Shown here: positions 54,854 through 64,000 of the stretch, piece by piece
How the letters are laid out: every line of letters starts with the position of its first letter
Position numbering within the stretch: position 1 is the stretch's first letter
DNA from: Pseudoalteromonas luteoviolacea
GTDB taxonomy: Bacteria > Pseudomonadota > Gammaproteobacteria > Enterobacterales > Alteromonadaceae
Direction: 5' to 3'
NCBI RefSeq assembly: GCF_000814765.1
Contig: NZ_JWIC01000007.1
Location: forward strand, 372,001 to 436,000
Length of the DNA stretch: 64,000 bases
Program-made: the position numbers and the translations under genes
The notes under the pieces: generated by a model
The model's input: only the letters and a program-made list of their open reading frames with translations
Told to the model about the DNA's origin: nothing
The model's database searches: none

Positions 54854-56842
54854 ATGAATTTGCTAAAACGCTTATCCATTTTACAACTTACCATAATCAG
54901 CTCTCTTGCACTTATAGCCTTCATTTTTATTCTTCTTGCAAAAGTAGCCACCCAATATTGGCATGATTATTCATCGACATCGCAGGATATTGAATACATT
55001 AAGTTGTTGGATGCAATCGAAAAAATAGCGCATCATCATGCGGTAGAGCGTGGTTTATCTGCTGGGTTTTTAGGGAACCCTACGGCAGATAAAAAAAGTG
55101 CAGTCTCAGCGCAAAGAGCTAAAGCCGACAATGCTGAAAAAACAGTAAGGGATTTGTACTCTGGTCAATTTAGAGATGATGAAAAAGTCAAAAAGTGGCT
55201 GCCTTTTTTGTTTAAAGAGCTAAATGATAAGCCAACAATTAGGCGTGAAGTGGATAATAAAAATGGCAAAAATGCATTTAAGTATTATAGCCACCTCAAT
55301 CAAATTGCCATAGACACTGCCACGCGTATGCAAGCGTATATCAGTAATCGAGATCTAGCATCTAAACTGTCCATCGCATTTTTATTAGCAAAAAGCAAAG
55401 AGCGAAAAGGCCAACTACGAGGTAAAATTAACGGCGTGTTGTCTAAAAAGAGCATAAATTCACAGATAAGGGGCGAGCTTACCTATTATCAAACACAATT
55501 AGGGATCTTAAAGGAACAACTCGAAACCTCTTTAGAAGGCGAGCAACTTGAGGCATACAATAGAGCCATGTCTGATTCGAGTGCAAAAGAATTGGATAGC
55601 GTGATCAATTATCTGATTAATAATGACAACCCAGATTTCAATACTTTGATGTCGAGTAGTGATTGGTTTCCAAAAGCGACCAATCAAATTGTTGCTGTTA
55701 AAAAGATTTTAGACAAGCAATGGCTTAAAACTGTTGACCACAGCGCAGCGGTCAAAAGCGATCTAGTTAGTCAAAGTTGGTTTATTACCATCTCGTTTAT
55801 AGTTGCGATGAGTGTGATTGCCGTCATAAATATGCACTTAGTGACTTCCTTGAAACATGAATTGAATCACTTAACTGGCATCTTAGAAAAAGTAGCAAGT
55901 GAGGGTGATTTAACTTTAGATGTGAGACTAAAAACCAGTGATGAGCTTGGGCAGATATCTGAGTCTATTCATAATACGGTATATGCATTTAAGGATTTGT
56001 TATTAGGCTTGTCAAAATCAATCAACGTTGGTACAGACTTGGGCGAAAAAATGGATAAAGCTGCGAGCCATGTTAATGAAGATGCACAGCGTACTCAAAC
56101 AATGGCGTCTAGTATTGCTACTGCGATTGAAGAAATGGCAGCCACCAGTGAAGAAATAGCGCGCTCAGCATCTGACACGCTGGCAGCGAGCGATCAATTA
56201 AACAATGAATCTAAAAAATTATTAGAAGATAATCAAAGAAACCTAGACGCAATGAATGCCCTTTCCGAACATATGGATATGGTCAATGAAATGGCCGCAA
56301 AAATGGAAAAACAAGTTGCTGAGATTAACACTATTTTAGATTCAATCCGCAGTGTTGCAGATCAAACAAATTTACTCGCGCTCAACGCTGCGATTGAAGC
56401 TGCGAGAGCGGGTGAGCACGGAAGAGGTTTTGCTGTGGTAGCGGATGAAGTACGTGGGCTTGCCAACAATAGTAAGGAATCTTCAGAGCAAATCTCGTCT
56501 TTATTAAGTAATTTGAATGAGATCAGCCAAAGTGTGGTTAATGCCATTAAAGAAAATACGCAGCTCGCCAGTGAGATAATGAGCGAGGTAGAGGAAACGC
56601 GTCTTGTTTCTATGCAAGTGAGTGAACACAGTAATAATGTTGAGCAATTGACCACTTCAGTAGCAACAGCAGCACAACAACAATCAACAGTGGCTCAAGA
56701 TATTTCTACGAATACGTCGGCCGTTTTAGAAGCGGCAAACGATGAGCTAGAGACGTCTATTGCTTTAAAAGAGCTATTTGAAGATATGAAACTCAATAGT
56801 GATACATTACAAAGAACCATGGATAACTTTAAAATAGACTAG
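54854..56842 (+). CDS. NIT-domain methyl-accepting chemotaxis protein
   Basis: 662 residues. Two transmembrane helices (about 11-31 and 303-325) flank a periplasmic all-helical sensor with the NIT signature ([20 protein letters not shown] followed by AGFLG). NIT domains bind nitrate or nitrite in characterised cases. HAMP follows, then the signalling hairpin with the conserved tip [20 protein letters not shown]. The start is ATG 54854 with GGAG nearby. Output is via CheW/CheA encoded elsewhere. Confidence 0.92.
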   Translation: MNLLKRLSILQLTIISSLALIAFIFILLAKVATQYWHDYSSTSQDIEYIKLLDAIEKIAHHHAVERGLSAGFLGNPTADKKSAVSAQRAKADNAEKTVRDLYSGQFRDDEKVKKWLPFLFKELNDKPTIRREVDNKNGKNAFKYYSHLNQIAIDTATRMQAYISNRDLASKLSIAFLLAKSKERKGQLRGKINGVLSKKSINSQIRGELTYYQTQLGILKEQLETSLEGEQLEAYNRAMSDSSAKELDSVINYLINNDNPDFNTLMSSSDWFPKATNQIVAVKKILDKQWLKTVDHSAAVKSDLVSQSWFITISFIVAMSVIAVINMHLVTSLKHELNHLTGILEKVASEGDLTLDVRLKTSDELGQISESIHNTVYAFKDLLLGLSKSINVGTDLGEKMDKAASHVNEDAQRTQTMASSIATAIEEMAATSEEIARSASDTLAASDQLNNESKKLLEDNQRNLDAMNALSEHMDMVNEMAAKMEKQVAEINTILDSIRSVADQTNLLALNAAIEAARAGEHGRGFAVVADEVRGLANNSKESSEQISSLLSNLNEISQSVVNAIKENTQLASEIMSEVEETRLVSMQVSEHSNNVEQLTTSVATAAQQQSTVAQDISTNTSAVLEAANDELETSIALKELFEDMKLNSDTLQRTMDNFKID

Positions 56843-56955
56843 TGTCGTTATGATTCATTTTAATTGTATTCAAAACCAGATTAGCACCTTATCGTAATAA
56901 AACTAATTCTTATTCGTAATAATTGAGGTGAAAGTCTTTTCATGAAATAAGTAAA

Positions 56956-56979
56956 GTGATAATGTTGCAATATTATCAC
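56956..56979 (+). promoter_or_regulatory. Zur-like 24-base palindrome
   Basis: GTGATAATG-TTGCAA-TATTATCAC: arms of eight perfect bases and a palindromic TTGCAA centre; 22 of 24 positions are symmetric. Zur boxes of gammaproteobacteria have the core ATGTTATA-N-TATAACAT, similar in spacing and AT/GT pattern. It ends 16 bases before the DUF1826 gene. DUF1826 genes belong to zinc-responsive regulons in several bacteria, so Zur control is inferred. Confidence 0.55.
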
Positions 56980-56995
56980 ATAACAAAATGGTTTT

Positions 56996-57652
56996 ATGAG
57001 CGTTAATTCTGAAGTAAGTGTTCCCTCAACAAGCACTAAATATTTAATCGAAGACTCGGCAAGTGTTCTTTCAAAAATATATGAAACTGATACCGCATTA
57101 ACTTGTTTTTGTTGTCCATCAAGTTGGGCAAAAAGTAACGCTGCCATTCATTATGTTAAAAAAGCCCAAGATAGTCATTTTCAATATCAGGGTGCAATTG
57201 ACAGAGAGTTATTTGACAGAATTAGAGCGATGTTTTCGTCGACCACTCATGGTGACTTACTGTTCGAGCATATTGAGTTGATGTTAGTTATGTTTGAAGA
57301 ACTATTAGAACCAAAAGAAATAGGTTTACGTATACTGCCATCTCATTATTCGATCAGCCCTGCTTTTCACTTTCAAAATGGGATTGTGAAAATGATGTCA
57401 ACATTAGGTGGCAGCGGTGAACGCTGGCTCGAAAAAGACTTTGTGCAATACCACCCGCTTGAAAAGAATCAATTGGCGCCTGCGATAAAGCAACCTAAAG
57501 CATGCGATGTGAACACGTTATGCAATGGAGATATTGCTTTGGTAAAAGGAAAAAACTGGGTCGACCAAGAACATAATGCAGTAGTTTGTGCGTCACCTAC
57601 GTTTGACAATGAAGAGTCAAAACTTTGCATTTACATAGACTATATCAGCTAG
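56996..57652 (+). CDS. DUF1826-like protein, putative zinc-starvation gene
   Basis: 218 residues, soluble. The segment IYETDTALTCFCCPSSWAKS near residue 29, together with the length and the SGERWLEKDFV region, fits the DUF1826 family. Paired Cys (FCCP) and later Cys/His could bind zinc. The family is often found beside COG0523 metallochaperones and in Zur regulons. A 24-base palindrome directly upstream fits such control. No partner gene is seen here. Ribosome site is weak. Confidence 0.55.
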   Translation: MSVNSEVSVPSTSTKYLIEDSASVLSKIYETDTALTCFCCPSSWAKSNAAIHYVKKAQDSHFQYQGAIDRELFDRIRAMFSSTTHGDLLFEHIELMLVMFEELLEPKEIGLRILPSHYSISPAFHFQNGIVKMMSTLGGSGERWLEKDFVQYHPLEKNQLAPAIKQPKACDVNTLCNGDIALVKGKNWVDQEHNAVVCASPTFDNEESKLCIYIDYIS

Positions 57653-57670
57653 TTCTCTTTCGTTGAGTGC

Positions 57671-57703
57671 AGAAAAGAGGAGTTAACTCCTCTTTCTCTT
57701 TTT
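57671..57703. terminator. Bidirectional terminator
   Basis: Nine-base arms AAAGAGGAG (57674-57682) and CTCCTCTTT (57687-57695) around TTAA, then CTCTTTTT. It lies between convergent genes. Confidence 0.88.
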
Positions 57704-57711
57704 AGTGCTAC

Positions 57712-58698
57712 CTATTTTGCTTGTCCGGTCCAACTCCAACCAGGGTATAATTTTCCATTTACATGGGCATTATTACCGATAATAATTGAATAAGGCTTAT
57801 CGACCGCTTTCCAGTTGTAAGCAGTTGAATGCTCTAATTCAAAAACAACATTTCCCCATAGTGAGTAAGGCCCAGCGACAAGGGACTCTTTGTAGGCTGC
57901 AAAATGACTTTGCCCCCCCATCATGATTTCACCTACTCGACTCTTATTATTGATCTCAGCTGCACCTTTACTCCAAATCATGAGTAAATTCACATTACTT
58001 TGGTTGTCACCTAAAAAATAGCCATTACCAGCTACTTGAACAGAGCGGAAGTGGTTACTTTGTGCAGATTGTGCCGCTGATGTATCGTACACTTCCAACT
58101 TAATTTGATCGCTTCGTTTCGAAAATTCAACAAAGGAGCTGCCATAGACACCTACTGAGTTACCAGACATTCTTTCAAAATAAGCAGTGCTGTTGTCTGT
58201 GATTAAAAACTGTAAAAAAGATGAATCATTTGGCGACTTTGCATTAGTACTTACGTGATCAAATTTCGCTAAGCTATTAGCTTTGAGCTCAACAGCTGGC
58301 ATATCGCTCGGCACATCAATGTGTATATTTTTAAACACGACATTACTAGCGTTTAACAAGATAGCGCTTTTTTGTGGGTATTCTTGATTATGCCGAACTC
58401 TTATTGAGCCGGTTGACCCTGTGTCATTTATAATTTCAAAGCGTCCATGTTGAATATGCAACGGTGCTGCACATTCGCCAGACACGGTCAATTGGACTAG
58501 TTGCGCTGAATAAGCCTTATCAAGTGCGTGTTGAAGTGCACTTGCGTCTGCTCCGCAGTCAATATCTAAATTTAGATGCTTTTCAATTTCATACTCATCA
58601 TTATCCAAAATTGTTGGTGTTTGATGAGCCACAGCGTGTTGTGTGCTTAGTGCAGTAAATGATAAAAATGCTAATTTAATCAATCGATTGGATTTCAT
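57712..58698 (-). CDS. Secreted beta-helix protein of unknown function
   Basis: 328 residues with signal peptide (LIKLAFLSFTALSTQHAVA). After a segment with two Cys (DIDCGADASALQHALDKAYS and SGECAAPLHI), the chain has regular short strands (VVFKNIHIDVPSDMPAVELK, FRSVQVAGNGYFLGDNQSNV), as in right-handed beta-helices. No catalytic motif of pectate lyases is recognisable. It ends at a bidirectional terminator. Confidence 0.6.
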   Translation of the reverse strand: MKSNRLIKLAFLSFTALSTQHAVAHQTPTILDNDEYEIEKHLNLDIDCGADASALQHALDKAYSAQLVQLTVSGECAAPLHIQHGRFEIINDTGSTGSIRVRHNQEYPQKSAILLNASNVVFKNIHIDVPSDMPAVELKANSLAKFDHVSTNAKSPNDSSFLQFLITDNSTAYFERMSGNSVGVYGSSFVEFSKRSDQIKLEVYDTSAAQSAQSNHFRSVQVAGNGYFLGDNQSNVNLLMIWSKGAAEINNKSRVGEIMMGGQSHFAAYKESLVAGPYSLWGNVVFELEHSTAYNWKAVDKPYSIIIGNNAHVNGKLYPGWSWTGQAK

Positions 58699-59244
58699 TT
58701 AATTATCCTTAAATAAAGTTACTTTACATGTTGTTATCTAGCCAGTTGAGAGTAACTGGTTATTCCTTTTTTAAAACCTACAGTCCCAAGCAATTATTTT
58801 GAGCCTCTCCTGTAACGGCTTATGTTTTTTAGGTTAGTCAAATTATTTGACTTTTAGACATTAACTTATTTGACTTTTAGACATTAACTTATGTGACTTT
58901 GCCTGGTCAAAATATAAACGAATAAGTGCAGGTTTTAATTGTTATAAGATATCAAAAATAAATTTATTAATGATTTTGAAAGATTAGATTTGATGCGGTT
59001 ATCCATTAGATTCAGTTACAGAGCTGAGCTATTGAACTTTATACAGCGCTTTTTTATGACTCTTATTTATATTATTCCTTCCTAGAGCAGTAATGCATGA
59101 ATTTATGACTATAACAAAGGACTAAAATAATCAGTTTTGAAATATAAAAGTCACACAAATATTACAATTGAAATATTTTTCATATAGAGTGGCATCCTCA
59201 ATTACTAAATAATTCATTATAAAACACGGTAAACGGAAATAACT
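58699..59244. other. AT-rich divergent intergenic region
   Basis: 546 bases between divergent secreted-protein genes. The only structure recognised is the tandem repeat at 58843-58900. No gene is supported. Confidence 0.4.
58843..58900. repeat. 23-base tandem repeat (2.5 copies)
   Basis: Unit of 23 bases starting TTATTTGACTTTTAGACATT: exact copies at 58843-58865 and 58866-58888, then a partial copy at 58889-58900 with one change. It lies in the gap between two secreted-protein genes. Confidence 0.9.
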
Positions 59245-61842
59245 ATGTTCAAAAAATCCCTAGTCGCGTCAGCAATTACATGCTTTTTGCTGCCAGTCCA
59301 TGCTGAAGTCATGATTTCTGAGTATGTTGAAGGAAGCAGTTACAACAAGGCTGTTGAAATTTATAACAATTCAAATTCCCCAATTAACTTAAGCGACTAT
59401 CGTCTTCAATTTTATTTCAATGGTAATACAAATTCAGGAACTTCTATTGTTTTAGAAGGAACCGTTGCCCCTAAAGATACTCATGTCATTGTCCATGCAA
59501 GAGCTGCTGAAGAGCTACGTTTAAAAGCCCAACAACAAAAAGACGGCAGTTGGTTCAATGGCGATGATGCAGTTGTTTTGACAAAAAATGATGTCATTGT
59601 CGATAGCATTGGCCAGATAGGTGTTGACCCAGGTTCGTCATGGAGTGATCAAGGGGTTTCTACAAAAGACAGAACATTAGTTCGCTTTGCGTCTGTATCT
59701 TCTGGTGATGCAGTGGCCACTGATGAATTTATTCCATCAGTTGAATGGGAAGCGTTAGCTAAAGATGACTTCTCAAATATAGGTATTCATAACTCAAGCG
59801 ACCCAGTAGAGCCACCAGCAATAACGTGTAATGAGAACAATACTAAGATCCACGCAATACAAGGCGAATCCAATGAAAGTCCACTCGTTGGTGAGCAAGT
59901 AGAGTTACAAGGTGTGGTTACGGCCGCTTTTGTTGGTGATGATCAGCTCAAAGGTTTCTTCGTACAAGAAGAATCATTTGATCAAGATGACAATGCGCTT
60001 ACATCTGAAGGTATATTTGTTTCATACCAAGATAATTCTATTGTAGAAGGCCAAGTTGTGAAACTAGCCGGTAGTGTTCGAGAATCATATGGTCAGACTC
60101 AAATAAGCAGTGTGACGGGCTTGGTTTTATGTGGTACTGAGGCGGTAGTGAGCACGGATATTACCATCCCTTCGCAGCTAGGACTTGAAGCTTACGAGGG
60201 TATGCTGGTCAACATCACGAATGAGTTATTCGTCAATGACAGTTATGGCTTGAAACGTTACGGTGAGCTAAAGCTGGGCTCTGAGCGCTTATATCAAGGC
60301 ACTCAGGTCGCAACACCCGGTGACAGTGCAAATGAAGTTGAGCGACTCAATCGAACGAAAGAAATTACGTTAGATGATGGCTCTTCACTGCAAAACCCTG
60401 AAGTTATCCCCTACCCTACTGTTGAGCTTGATGCATACAATACGCTTAGACTTGGAGATAAGGTCACTGGTGTTGAAGGTGTCGTGGGCTATGGTTTCTC
60501 TCAGTATCGAGTGCACCCAGTTAATCAGCCTAATTTTGTGTCAGAAAATACGCGCACTGACGCCCCCACAGAATTGCAGGGAAATCTAAGAGTGGCGAGT
60601 ATGAATGTGCTCAATTTCTTCAACGGTGACGGTTTAGGTGGAGGGTTCCCAACAGCACGTGGTGCAGACTCTATCGAAGAGTTTGAGCGTCAGAAGGCCA
60701 AACTAGTCACGGCAATATTGAACTTGGATGCAGACGTAATTGGTTTGTTGGAAGTTGAAAACGATGGTTTTGGCGAGTTTAGCGCAATAGCCGAGTTAGC
60801 AAATGCTTTAACCATGGCGGATGCTAACAACACTTATCAGTATGTCGATATGGGTACTGATGCGATTGGTACTGATGCAATCATGTCTGGCATAATTTAT
60901 CGCAGTAATAAAGTAAAAGAGGCCGGTACTGCTGCATATACAGATGCTGTGCCATTTGACTATGGTAACCGCCCACCTGTCATGCAAACATTTGAGGATT
61001 TACAGACTACCGATGTTTTCAATGTGGTTGTCACACATTTGCGTTCAAAAGGCAGTTGCAGCAAGGCTGAAGGGTTGGACCAAGACCAACTAGATGGTCA
61101 AGGTTGTTGGAACCAAACTCGAGTTACAGCTGTTGATGAGCTCAATCGCTGGTTAGCAAGCAACCCAACTTCCATATTAGATGATGATACGATTATTTTG
61201 GGTGATTTCAATGCTTACAATAAGGAAGACCCGATTGCGCAAATGACAGTCAACGGATACGACAACCTCCGTGATGTGATCAATTCAGATAGCACAAGCT
61301 ATTCTTATGTGTTCAAAGGTCGTTTAGGTAGTTTAGATCATGCTTTTGCTAGCAGTGCTATGACGCAAAAAGTGCGCGCGGTTTCAGATTGGCATATTAA
61401 TGCGGATGAGCCTGTTGCGCTTGATTACAACGTTGAATATAAGTCACATAAGCATCAGCAATCTCTATATGCTGATCATGCATATCGCTCATCGGATCAT
61501 GACCCAATTGTTATTGACTTGCAAACCCAAGACCCGTACCCGGTTATCGAAGGCCAAATCGATAATATTTATGGTTGGTTCTGGTGGCAGCGTACTTCAA
61601 TTGAAGTCCCTGAGGGATACAATAATTTGGAAGTTAAAATTGAAGGTCATGGAGAGGCAGATTTATATCTACGACATAAACGTAAGCCTAGATTTCACAA
61701 GTTTGACTGCCGACCTTACCTCTGGGGTAGTAACGAGCAATGTGTTGTAGATGATGTTCAACAAGGTATATGGCATGTAGGTTTAAGGGGCTTTTTGCCT
61801 TACCGCAATGTTACCTTGAGCTATAAAATTTCACGAAATTAA
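59245..61842 (+). CDS. ExeM/NucH-family extracellular endonuclease
   Basis: 865 residues with signal peptide (SLVASAITCFLLPVHAEV). An N-terminal lamin-tail-like domain (ISEYVEGSSYNKAVEIYNNS) spans about residues 20-160; then an OB-fold region (VELQGVVTAAF), and the nuclease of endonuclease/exonuclease/phosphatase fold beginning VASMNVLNFFNGDG and including LDADVIGLLEVEND, FNVVVTHLRSKGS, IILGDFNAYNKEDP and HAYRSSDHDPIVIDL with catalytic Asp/His residues. The C-terminal 85 residues look like a prepeptidase-type beta-sandwich. Homologues degrade extracellular DNA in biofilms or for nutrition. Confidence 0.93.
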   Translation: MFKKSLVASAITCFLLPVHAEVMISEYVEGSSYNKAVEIYNNSNSPINLSDYRLQFYFNGNTNSGTSIVLEGTVAPKDTHVIVHARAAEELRLKAQQQKDGSWFNGDDAVVLTKNDVIVDSIGQIGVDPGSSWSDQGVSTKDRTLVRFASVSSGDAVATDEFIPSVEWEALAKDDFSNIGIHNSSDPVEPPAITCNENNTKIHAIQGESNESPLVGEQVELQGVVTAAFVGDDQLKGFFVQEESFDQDDNALTSEGIFVSYQDNSIVEGQVVKLAGSVRESYGQTQISSVTGLVLCGTEAVVSTDITIPSQLGLEAYEGMLVNITNELFVNDSYGLKRYGELKLGSERLYQGTQVATPGDSANEVERLNRTKEITLDDGSSLQNPEVIPYPTVELDAYNTLRLGDKVTGVEGVVGYGFSQYRVHPVNQPNFVSENTRTDAPTELQGNLRVASMNVLNFFNGDGLGGGFPTARGADSIEEFERQKAKLVTAILNLDADVIGLLEVENDGFGEFSAIAELANALTMADANNTYQYVDMGTDAIGTDAIMSGIIYRSNKVKEAGTAAYTDAVPFDYGNRPPVMQTFEDLQTTDVFNVVVTHLRSKGSCSKAEGLDQDQLDGQGCWNQTRVTAVDELNRWLASNPTSILDDDTIILGDFNAYNKEDPIAQMTVNGYDNLRDVINSDSTSYSYVFKGRLGSLDHAFASSAMTQKVRAVSDWHINADEPVALDYNVEYKSHKHQQSLYADHAYRSSDHDPIVIDLQTQDPYPVIEGQIDNIYGWFWWQRTSIEVPEGYNNLEVKIEGHGEADLYLRHKRKPRFHKFDCRPYLWGSNEQCVVDDVQQGIWHVGLRGFLPYRNVTLSYKISRN

Positions 61843-61861
61843 ACAGAGATTGTACTTCGAA

Positions 61862-61935
61862 CGCGATTCAGTTTTAATCGCGCTTGTAGTAGTCAACAAG
61901 CAGCCCCTTGTTCTTAAGAATAAGGGGCATTTCTT
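61862..61935. terminator. Double hairpin between convergent genes
   Basis: CGCGATT (61862-61868) pairs with AATCGCG (61876-61882); further on GCCCCTT (61903-61909) pairs with AAGGGGC (61922-61928), with TTCTTAAGAA palindromic inside, then ATTTCTT. Confidence 0.75.
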
Positions 61936-61949
61936 ATGATTCAATTATT

Positions 61950-63479
61950 TTATACTTGCCCTACGAGTGCCTTTTGAACTTTGAGCCTCAAATTATCCGG
62001 ATCTGGGGTGTGAGGACTTGGCTCAAATTTTCTTACACAGCGAGGATCTTCAGCACATCTATCTGTCAGCGCTTTTAAGAATTCAACTAAATCGCTTTGT
62101 TGCGCTGCATCCAATGGTGCTGAAACAAACGGTGACAACTGAAGTAACGCGAGTGCACTTTGGCTATTAGATTCTGCATTATGGTTTAGTGTTTGACAGC
62201 TGATATCATTTTTAAATTGCGATAGCCCACAAGCTCCTCCCTTTTCGAAAAAGTGGCCAATTGCAGATTCAGGATCAACATAGTGTGCAACGACTTCTTC
62301 TAATGTTTCATATGCGCCTGAATGTCCATATGGAGCTGTTAGTTCAACATTGAGTAAGCTTGGCACTCTAAAGGCAAATGAATTACGTTGTTGTGAGTCA
62401 ATGTTAAATCGGCCAAGATCCGCATTTTGCTCATCAAGCCCGATCCCAAACTGGGGAAACGCTAAGTTAAAAAAGCCGTCGTTACTAAATCGGCTTCCAC
62501 CATGGCAATTTACACAGCCGGCTCCCCCTTCACTAATTTGTGTAAAAAATAAAGTGGCGCCGCGTTTTTGGGCTTGAGTCATTGCGTTTTGATTGCCGCG
62601 CAAATAGGCGTTCCATGGAGAATTAATCAGATTTACTGAAGCCTGATATTTTCCCAATGCCAGTGCAATACTATCGAAAGTTATTAGTGTTTCAGCGCTT
62701 TCGGTACTGTTAAAAGCACGTCTAAACTCAAGTAACCATTGGTTCTTTTCTAGTTGGTCGGTTTGCGAACCGTAGTTACCCAGGCGCTGTGCAATATGCT
62801 CCCGTACAGACTGGTTATCAAAAGCGTCAGGAAACGCTTGTCCACGCATTTCCTCAACCGAGGTGACAGGGAAGCGAGACAAAGCACCAACTAAATCATT
62901 TCCAACCTTTTCATCAGCCACTTGAAATCCAGAATCTGGGGTACTAATGACTTCAATTTGCTGCCCGTTAGCATCGGTGGTTGTAAAGCGTTGAACTCTT
63001 CCATCCCAAAATAAACTTGAGTTAGCTAAGCCGACATTAAAGATCGTTGGCGAGTTTCTTGGAATATTAATTGAGTCTGCGGTTAATCTAAGCGGACCGA
63101 TGATATCTGGGTTAACGGCATTTGTACCGATTGGTAAAGATAGTCCATCAGCGCCACCGAGTCTTGGGTGATGACAGCTGGCACAAGCCACGGTTTTTTC
63201 GCCGCCAAGCGCTTTACTAAAAAAGAGCTTCATACCTAGTTGAGGTAATGGATCCATGATATTAGGCAGGCTAGTGGTATCTGGTAATGTCGCTTGTAAG
63301 TTTTGCTGAGTGACGATTTCTTGTAATCGAATGTCTACCTCAGTTTGTGTTTGGATGACATTGTGCCTAAATGTCTTTTTTGGTTTGTTATGGTCATGAC
63401 TTGGTTTCGCGTACAAGTGGAAACTGGGTGCGTTGAATAAAATTAACGCCCCCAAGTAGGCTAGGTTTTTGTATTTCAT
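61950..63479 (-). CDS. Dihaem cytochrome c peroxidase family protein
   Basis: 509 residues with signal peptide (YLGALILFNAPSFHLYA). Two CxxCH haem motifs: CASCH at 99-103 (KTVACASCHHPRLGGADGL) and CVNCH at 322-326 (GAGCVNCHGGSRFSND). The context LGMKLFFSKALGG and PTIFNVGLANSSLFWDGRV fits the CcpA/MauG superfamily. It could reduce hydrogen peroxide in the periplasm or act as a MauG-like oxidase; it is longer than CcpA, with an extra C-terminal tail. Confidence 0.92.
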   Translation of the reverse strand: MKYKNLAYLGALILFNAPSFHLYAKPSHDHNKPKKTFRHNVIQTQTEVDIRLQEIVTQQNLQATLPDTTSLPNIMDPLPQLGMKLFFSKALGGEKTVACASCHHPRLGGADGLSLPIGTNAVNPDIIGPLRLTADSINIPRNSPTIFNVGLANSSLFWDGRVQRFTTTDANGQQIEVISTPDSGFQVADEKVGNDLVGALSRFPVTSVEEMRGQAFPDAFDNQSVREHIAQRLGNYGSQTDQLEKNQWLLEFRRAFNSTESAETLITFDSIALALGKYQASVNLINSPWNAYLRGNQNAMTQAQKRGATLFFTQISEGGAGCVNCHGGSRFSNDGFFNLAFPQFGIGLDEQNADLGRFNIDSQQRNSFAFRVPSLLNVELTAPYGHSGAYETLEEVVAHYVDPESAIGHFFEKGGACGLSQFKNDISCQTLNHNAESNSQSALALLQLSPFVSAPLDAAQQSDLVEFLKALTDRCAEDPRCVRKFEPSPHTPDPDNLRLKVQKALVGQV

Positions 63480-63561
63480 ATTTTTGCCCCTTAATTAGAT
63501 CTACCACTTAGCTTGGTTACTAAATGTGCAAAAAATATGTTTTTTTAATTGCAGTCCAGCG

Positions 63562-64000
63562 CTAGTTCTTTTTATGCGTTCTGCTATGCCATCTGACTAT
63601 TTCTTTATGATCTCTTGTCACAGCCTGTTCATTAGACTCACAGTGTTTCACTTCATTTGCTAAAACGTCTTCTGCGTTAAGTTCTAGTTTTTGTAGGAGT
63701 GTACTTAGCATACTTTGTTCTGTATCAGACAATGTTTCTAGCAGTTTCTCTTCTCTTTTTTTTAGGTGCGTCGCTACTTTGCAATATATCTCATTTCCTA
63801 GTTTTGTTAACTCAACCGGTTTGCTTCTAGTTTGTGTTTGCGTCTGTGCGTATTGCGCCAACCCCCGCTTTATAAGCGCAGTTATCGCTCTGGTGGTTGA
63901 ATATGGGTCCAAGCGTGTTTGATAGGCAATATCAGAAGCTGTAATTGGACCGTAGGATCCGATATTAACCATTATTCTCAGTTCTCTTGTGTCTAAGTCT
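63562..64000 (-). CDS. MarR-type winged-helix regulator, N terminus beyond window
   Basis: The frame runs to the window edge (upstream residues DLDTRELRIMVNIGSYGPIT precede the internal ATG at 63972), so this is partial; 146 residues are visible. The winged-helix core is recognisable: ASDIAYQTRLDPYSTTRAIT (recognition helix), ALIKRGLAQY and the basic wing, then a C-terminal helix LLETLSDTEQSMLSTLLQKL. The C terminus is basic (HSRTHKKN). The target genes are probably upstream, beyond the window. Confidence 0.7.
   Translation of the reverse strand, partial: DLDTRELRIMVNIGSYGPITASDIAYQTRLDPYSTTRAITALIKRGLAQYAQTQTQTRSKPVELTKLGNEIYCKVATHLKKREEKLLETLSDTEQSMLSTLLQKLELNAEDVLANEVKHCESNEQAVTRDHKEIVRWHSRTHKKN

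Noticed and set aside
1..64000. tRNA, rRNA, CRISPR array, insertion sequence or prophage
   Set aside because: I looked for cloverleaf-like clusters, regular direct repeats, transposase and integrase motifs and found none I can support.

Overview
The window looks like a chromosomal segment of a marine gammaproteobacterium of the Alteromonadales, most likely Pseudoalteromonas or a close relative. The evidence is the low GC content, the TonB-dependent receptor and secreted-protein gene style, an ExeM-type extracellular nuclease, a NIT-domain chemoreceptor, and many LysC/MetJ-era core genes typical of that group. This assignment is inference from gene content; there is no rRNA or tRNA marker and I recognise no insertion sequence, prophage or CRISPR array.

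Layout. 1-5 kb: the tail of a TPR protein, then a beta-helix surface lipoprotein and a TonB-dependent receptor. 5-6.7 kb: a candidate small RNA and asd, which sits behind a tandem MetJ box. 6.7-15 kb: an accessory stretch with secreted proteins of unknown role, a GIY-YIG-like protein, a ricin-type lectin protein, and four tiny paralogous genes encoding double-glycine-leader peptides. 15-22.8 kb: a periplasmic binding-like protein, the operon receiver-MoxR-DUF58-TgpA transglutaminase-Na+/H+ antiporter, and a CofD/YvcK-like protein. 22.8-33.4 kb (minus strand): a sugar-binding-like protein, a glycosyltransferase, a GNAT enzyme, and an operon MipA-like protein, RND adaptor, RND pump, OmpR-type regulator, histidine kinase. 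33.8-41.4 kb (minus): a fifth, unrelated-looking precursor peptide, a phosphorelay module (hybrid kinase, Hpt, response regulator), and a GH92 mannosidase gene. 41.8-64 kb: glycosyltransferase, a second two-component system, a DUF1800/DUF1501 pair, an alpha-2-macroglobulin, a NIT chemoreceptor, a DUF1826 gene behind a Zur-like palindrome, the extracellular nuclease, a dihaem peroxidase and a partial MarR regulator.

The most novel signal is the set of four short genes at 10.99-11.82 kb. They form two tandem copies (period about 527 bp) of a two-gene unit; every peptide has a Lys-Asp/Glu-Leu-Lys leader ending in a small-residue pair, followed in three of four by a Gly-rich core with GGPP. One copy is frameshifted by two bases. 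They look like precursors of exported or modified peptides (RiPP or bacteriocin type), yet no modification enzyme or C39 transporter is visible in the window.

A second pattern is a run of broken genes between 32.4 and 41.4 kb: the RND adaptor has one frameshift, the hybrid kinase one in-frame amber codon, and the GH92 gene three +1 shifts that together restore the frame. The four frameshifts lie in or next to short homopolymers, so assembly error and true decay are both possible.
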